Of a DNA stretch of 24,636 bases, positions 22,359 through 24,636 are shown piece after piece (positions within the stretch are counted from its first letter, which is position 1; the number at the start of each line of letters is the position of its first letter). The stretch is from Sulfurimonas sp. UBA6014. GTDB taxonomy: Bacteria; Campylobacterota; Campylobacteria; Campylobacterales; Sulfurimonadaceae. The stretch is taken from assembly GCA_002428085.1 (NCBI GenBank), contig DJAA01000003.1:22200-46835 (forward strand). The letters are read 5' to 3'. The position numbers and the translations under genes are program-made. Under the pieces are notes generated by a model. That model had not been told where the DNA came from and ran no database searches. It saw only the letters and a program-made list of their open reading frames with translations.

Positions 22359-22880
22359 ATTAATATCAACATTTTTTTTACCTTCATATTTATTGCTCTT
22401 ATGATGATTTTTTTTCTATTTAAGCCACTCAATATTAAAGAGCAAACATTTATCGATGTTCCTGTATTTGAAATCGACAAATTTATGATGCAAGAACTTA
22501 GTAGTAAGGGATTAGAAATCCTTATGATTGGGACAAATGCGACAAAATACAGTAATCGTTATACGGTAAAAGACATTAATTTTACAGATAAAACAAAAAA
22601 TTATATAGCAAACATGAGAGCTGATTTTGGGATTTATAAAGATGAGATTCTTAAATTAAACGGGCAAGTTTATTATGGTAGAGATGACGGACTCACTTTT
22701 GAAACGCAAGAAGTTGTTTACAATAAAAAAATAGGCATAGTTTATGTTTACAAAGATTATGTATCACACATGGGGACAAATCAAGTGAAAGGATCGTCTC
22801 TAAAGTACAATAATATTTTAGATACATTACAATCAACCAATGTAGTAGCACATTATACAATCAAGGAGAATAGCAAGTGA
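22359..22880 (+). CDS. lptC: LPS export protein LptC, probable ATT start
   Basis: LptC is the single-pass inner-membrane protein that passes LPS from LptB2FG to LptA in the periplasm. The frame up to ATG 22401 is open, and AAGGA at 22347-22351 lies 7 nt before an ATT codon at 22359. Starting there gives 173 residues with a full N-terminal helix (NINIFFTFIFIALMMIFFLF). Starting at ATG 22401 would cut that helix to about eight residues and has no ribosome site. No ATG, GTG or TTG exists between the kdsC stop and 22401. The rest is a LptA-like beta-jellyroll (TFETQEVVYNKKIGIVYVYK). It overlaps lptA by 4 bp (GTGA). The family call rests on this fold and on the position between kdsC and lptA; sequence identity within the family is low. 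Confidence 0.75.
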   Translation: MNINIFFTFIFIALMMIFFLFKPLNIKEQTFIDVPVFEIDKFMMQELSSKGLEILMIGTNATKYSNRYTVKDINFTDKTKNYIANMRADFGIYKDEILKLNGQVYYGRDDGLTFETQEVVYNKKIGIVYVYKDYVSHMGTNQVKGSSLKYNNILDTLQSTNVVAHYTIKENSK

Positions 22881-23350
22881 GATATCTATTATTTTTACTC
22901 TTTTTTTTCATCACAAGTCTTTTTTCTGAAGATTTAAAAATTAAAGCCAATACGTTTAATTCTGATGAAAAATCGGGCATTTCCATATTTTCTGGCGATG
23001 TTAATGTCGTTAAAGGCTCTGACGAACTTAACGCCTCAAAAGTGACAATCCATACCAATAAAGAGCACCAGCCAACAAAATTTATTGCTGAAGGGAATGC
23101 GTCTTTTAGTTTAGTAACTAAAGAAGGGGCGCTTTATAAAGGCAAAGCACAAAAAGTTGTTTATTATCCTATTGAAAAAGAGTATCATTTTTTTAAAAAT
23201 GTTTTTTTACAACAAATTGATGAAAAAAAAGAGATTACTGGCGATGAAGTGGTTTTAAAAAGTATAGAGGGCAAAGCGTATGCGCGAGGTGCAGATAAAG
23301 AACCAGTTATTATGATTTTTGCTATGCCCCCAGAAGAAGAAAAAAAATGA
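22877..23350 (+). CDS. lptA: LPS transport periplasmic protein LptA
   Basis: LptA forms the periplasmic bridge that carries LPS from LptC to the outer-membrane LptDE complex. The 157-residue protein has a signal peptide of ~17 residues (RYLLFLLFFFITSLFS) and an OstA-type domain with the repeated beta-strand pattern (IKANTFNSDEKSGISIFSGD, then the LNASKVTIHTNK and EITGDEVVLKS strands). It starts with GTG at 22877, with AAGGAG 8 bp upstream. It overlaps lptC by 4 bp and engB by 4 bp. The lptB gene, usual next to lptA in enterobacteria, is not here; in Campylobacterota it lies elsewhere. Confidence 0.88.
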   Translation: MRYLLFLLFFFITSLFSEDLKIKANTFNSDEKSGISIFSGDVNVVKGSDELNASKVTIHTNKEHQPTKFIAEGNASFSLVTKEGALYKGKAQKVVYYPIEKEYHFFKNVFLQQIDEKKEITGDEVVLKSIEGKAYARGADKEPVIMIFAMPPEEEKK

Positions 23351-23958
23351 TAGAAATAGTTGACTCAAAATTTATCGCTTCTGTTGAAAATATTCAAACT
23401 GCCCCTGAATCACAAGAGCAAAATGAAGTTGTTTTTATGGCAAGAAGCAATGTTGGTAAAAGCTCACTTCTAAATGCTCTTACAAATCACAAAGGGTTAG
23501 CGAAAGTCTCTTCTACGCCAGGAAAAACCAGACTTATAAACTATTTTGACGTAACATTTATAAATAGAGATACAACAACAAAGAGTTTTGCAAAATTTGT
23601 AGATTTACCAGGGTTTGGTTACGCACAAGTTTCAAAATCTATGAAACATGACTGGGAGAAAAACCTCACAGATTTTATCGCTCAAAGAGAACAAATAAAA
23701 CTTTTTATCCATCTTATTGATTGTAGACACCCTTATTTGGATATAGATACACAGGTAAGTGAATTTTTATTTGCAAATTGTAGAGAAAATCAACAAATAC
23801 TGCAGATGTTTACCAAGATAGATAAACTCAATCAAAAAGAACAAAGTGCTCTTAAAAAAGAGTTTCCCCATGCTATGATGCTCTCAAGTTCAAAAAAAAG
23901 AGGAACTATGAAAGCAACACAACTTATTTACGATATTTTACATACGAAAGAAGATTGA
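23347..23958 (+). CDS. engB: Ribosome biogenesis GTPase YsxC/EngB
   Basis: EngB is an essential small GTPase that helps late assembly of the large ribosomal subunit. The 203-residue protein contains the full G-motif set: G1 ARSNVGKSSLLNAL (about 32-45), G2 TPGKTRLINYF, G3 DLPGFGYAQVS near 89-99, G4 FTKIDK near 156-161 and G5 SSSKKRG near 178-184. Length is normal. The start overlaps lptA by 4 bp (ATGA), so it belongs to the same operon as the LPS transport genes, the same order as in C. jejuni (lptA-engB). The argA-like gene starts 1 bp after its stop. Confidence 0.95.
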   Translation: MIEIVDSKFIASVENIQTAPESQEQNEVVFMARSNVGKSSLLNALTNHKGLAKVSSTPGKTRLINYFDVTFINRDTTTKSFAKFVDLPGFGYAQVSKSMKHDWEKNLTDFIAQREQIKLFIHLIDCRHPYLDIDTQVSEFLFANCRENQQILQMFTKIDKLNQKEQSALKKEFPHAMMLSSSKKRGTMKATQLIYDILHTKED

Positions 23959-23959
23959 G

Positions 23960-24421
23960 ATGAATATTACATTTGTAAAACCAAAATTAAGTGATATTGC
24001 AAGTATGCAGGCGTTAGTAGCTCCAGAGATTGAATCGGGAATTATTTTGCCAAGATCTGATGATGAAGTTGCGACAAATATCAGGTCTTACACTTTGGCT
24101 GTTGAAAATAAAGAGCTCATTGGATTTTGTGCCTTACACGTTCATGCTGCATCTTTAGCTGAGATACGCTCTTTAATCATCAAGGAAAATTTTAGAGGCA
24201 AAAAAATAGGTGAAAATTTAGTCAACAAATGTGTTGAAGAAGCCAAAGCACTAGGGATAAAACGTGTCCTGAGTTTAACATACAAAAAATCTTTTTTTGA
24301 AAGATTAGGTTTCATAGAAATTCCAAAAGAGTCCCTCCCAGAACACAAAATCTGGGCTGATTGTATCAAATGTAAACATTTTCCAATATGCAACGAAGTA
24401 TCACTTATAAAAACCCTTTAA
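23960..24421 (+). CDS. GNAT N-acetyltransferase, short N-acetylglutamate synthase type
   Basis: This 153-residue protein has a single GNAT domain. The acetyl-CoA-binding loop is in SLIIKENFRGKKIGENLVNK near 73-92. FFERLGFIEIPKESLP near 112-127 and a C-terminal Cys-rich segment, WADCIKCKHFPICNEV, match the short ArgA-type enzymes that acetylate glutamate for arginine synthesis. These lack the amino-acid-kinase domain of long ArgA. Its role in arginine synthesis is inferred; other small acetyltransferases share the fold. It starts 1 bp after engB with GATTGAGATG, and its last 34 bp overlap the start of the next membrane-protein gene. Confidence 0.8.
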   Translation: MNITFVKPKLSDIASMQALVAPEIESGIILPRSDDEVATNIRSYTLAVENKELIGFCALHVHAASLAEIRSLIIKENFRGKKIGENLVNKCVEEAKALGIKRVLSLTYKKSFFERLGFIEIPKESLPEHKIWADCIKCKHFPICNEVSLIKTL

Positions 24422-24636
24422 CACCTTTCTTCTACGTATTGGTGTTTATATTCTATGAAAGTCTCACAAGCATATATCTTTTTTTACCTCCTATGCTTGC
24501 TGTTTTGTTTGTACTCTTTAGCCGTGCAATTAAAAATGAGGATTCACTAGGGATTTTTTTAGTAGCTTTTTGTTTGATTGTATTTGAAGCAGACAAAGGA
24601 TATCTTTTGTTTAGTTCCCTGATTTACTTAACATTG
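24388..24636 (+). CDS. Integral membrane protein, MreD-like position (partial)
   Basis: An ATG at 24388 opens a frame that continues past the window edge; 83 residues are visible. After MQRSITYKNPLTP come hydrophobic helices (about 13-30, 31-45, 54-67 and the segment ending LLFSSLIYLTL), so it is polytopic. The start lies inside the 3' end of the acetyltransferase gene (34-bp overlap), typical of this operon. In C. jejuni the gene after engB encodes an integral membrane protein (Cj0651) and is followed by a penicillin-binding protein; a MreD-like elongasome role is plausible by position only. The ribosome site is weak, and the true start could be downstream. Confidence 0.65.
   Translation, partial: MQRSITYKNPLTPFFYVLVFIFYESLTSIYLFLPPMLAVLFVLFSRAIKNEDSLGIFLVAFCLIVFEADKGYLLFSSLIYLTL

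Noticed and set aside
22401..22880. ATG 22401 as the lptC start
   Set aside because: No ribosome site, and most of the membrane anchor would be lost; ATT 22359 is better supported.

Overview
The window reads as core chromosome of a Campylobacterota (Epsilonproteobacteria) bacterium, most likely a Sulfurimonas-type sulfur oxidiser. The basis is AT-rich DNA, tightly packed genes with many 4-bp ATGA/GTGA overlaps, frequent TTG/GTG starts, the campylobacterial form of several proteins (long DapD, short LID-less Adk, short RecN, CiaD-like protein) and a gene order that I recall from Campylobacter jejuni: adk-aspS / nadK-recN-x-tatD-mltD-rlpA-(hisB)-kdsC-lptC-lptA-engB-membrane protein. The genus is an inference. 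I see no CRISPR array, rRNA, tRNA, transposase or integrase.

Layout. 1-662: the 3' end of a SulP anion transporter. 779-4450: a rightward block with leuD-leuB (leucine synthesis), a small TPR protein, a CiaD-like protein, purU, trmL and a 53-residue membrane protein. 4451-6762: a phage-CI-type S24 self-cleaving repressor with its own promoter and operator-like palindrome, followed by a lipoprotein cell-wall hydrolase (SH3 + NlpC/P60). 6759-11929: a leftward block with a miniature flagellar rod-type protein, dapD, an uncharacterised DUF6166-like + helix-turn-helix protein, a CinA N-terminal-type protein and a 623-residue exported protein with an Ig-like repeat. 12051-13045: a very acidic small protein and a full-length adenylate kinase. 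13225-15554 (leftward): a second, short adenylate kinase downstream of aspS. 15696-19013: nadK, recN, a small two-helix membrane protein and tatD, with stop/start overlaps. 19233-24636: mltD-rlpA-hisB-kdsC-lptC-lptA-engB-argA-like-membrane protein, again nearly gap-free.

How the genes work together. The right third is an envelope-building cluster: peptidoglycan cleavage (MltD, RlpA), Kdo synthesis (KdsC), LPS transport (LptC, LptA) and, if the synteny holds, an elongasome/PBP locus just beyond the edge. Amino-acid genes (leuDB, dapD, hisB, argA-like) are scattered through it, as is usual in this phylum. The parts I consider least understood are the repressor/lipoprotein locus with a possible 27-residue ORF on the opposite strand, the DUF6166-HTH gene flanked by a 67-nt palindromic element, the Ig-like exported protein, the duplicated adenylate kinases, an lptC that seems to start at ATT, and several small membrane or coiled proteins. 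No clearly new multi-gene system is evident; these are candidates only.
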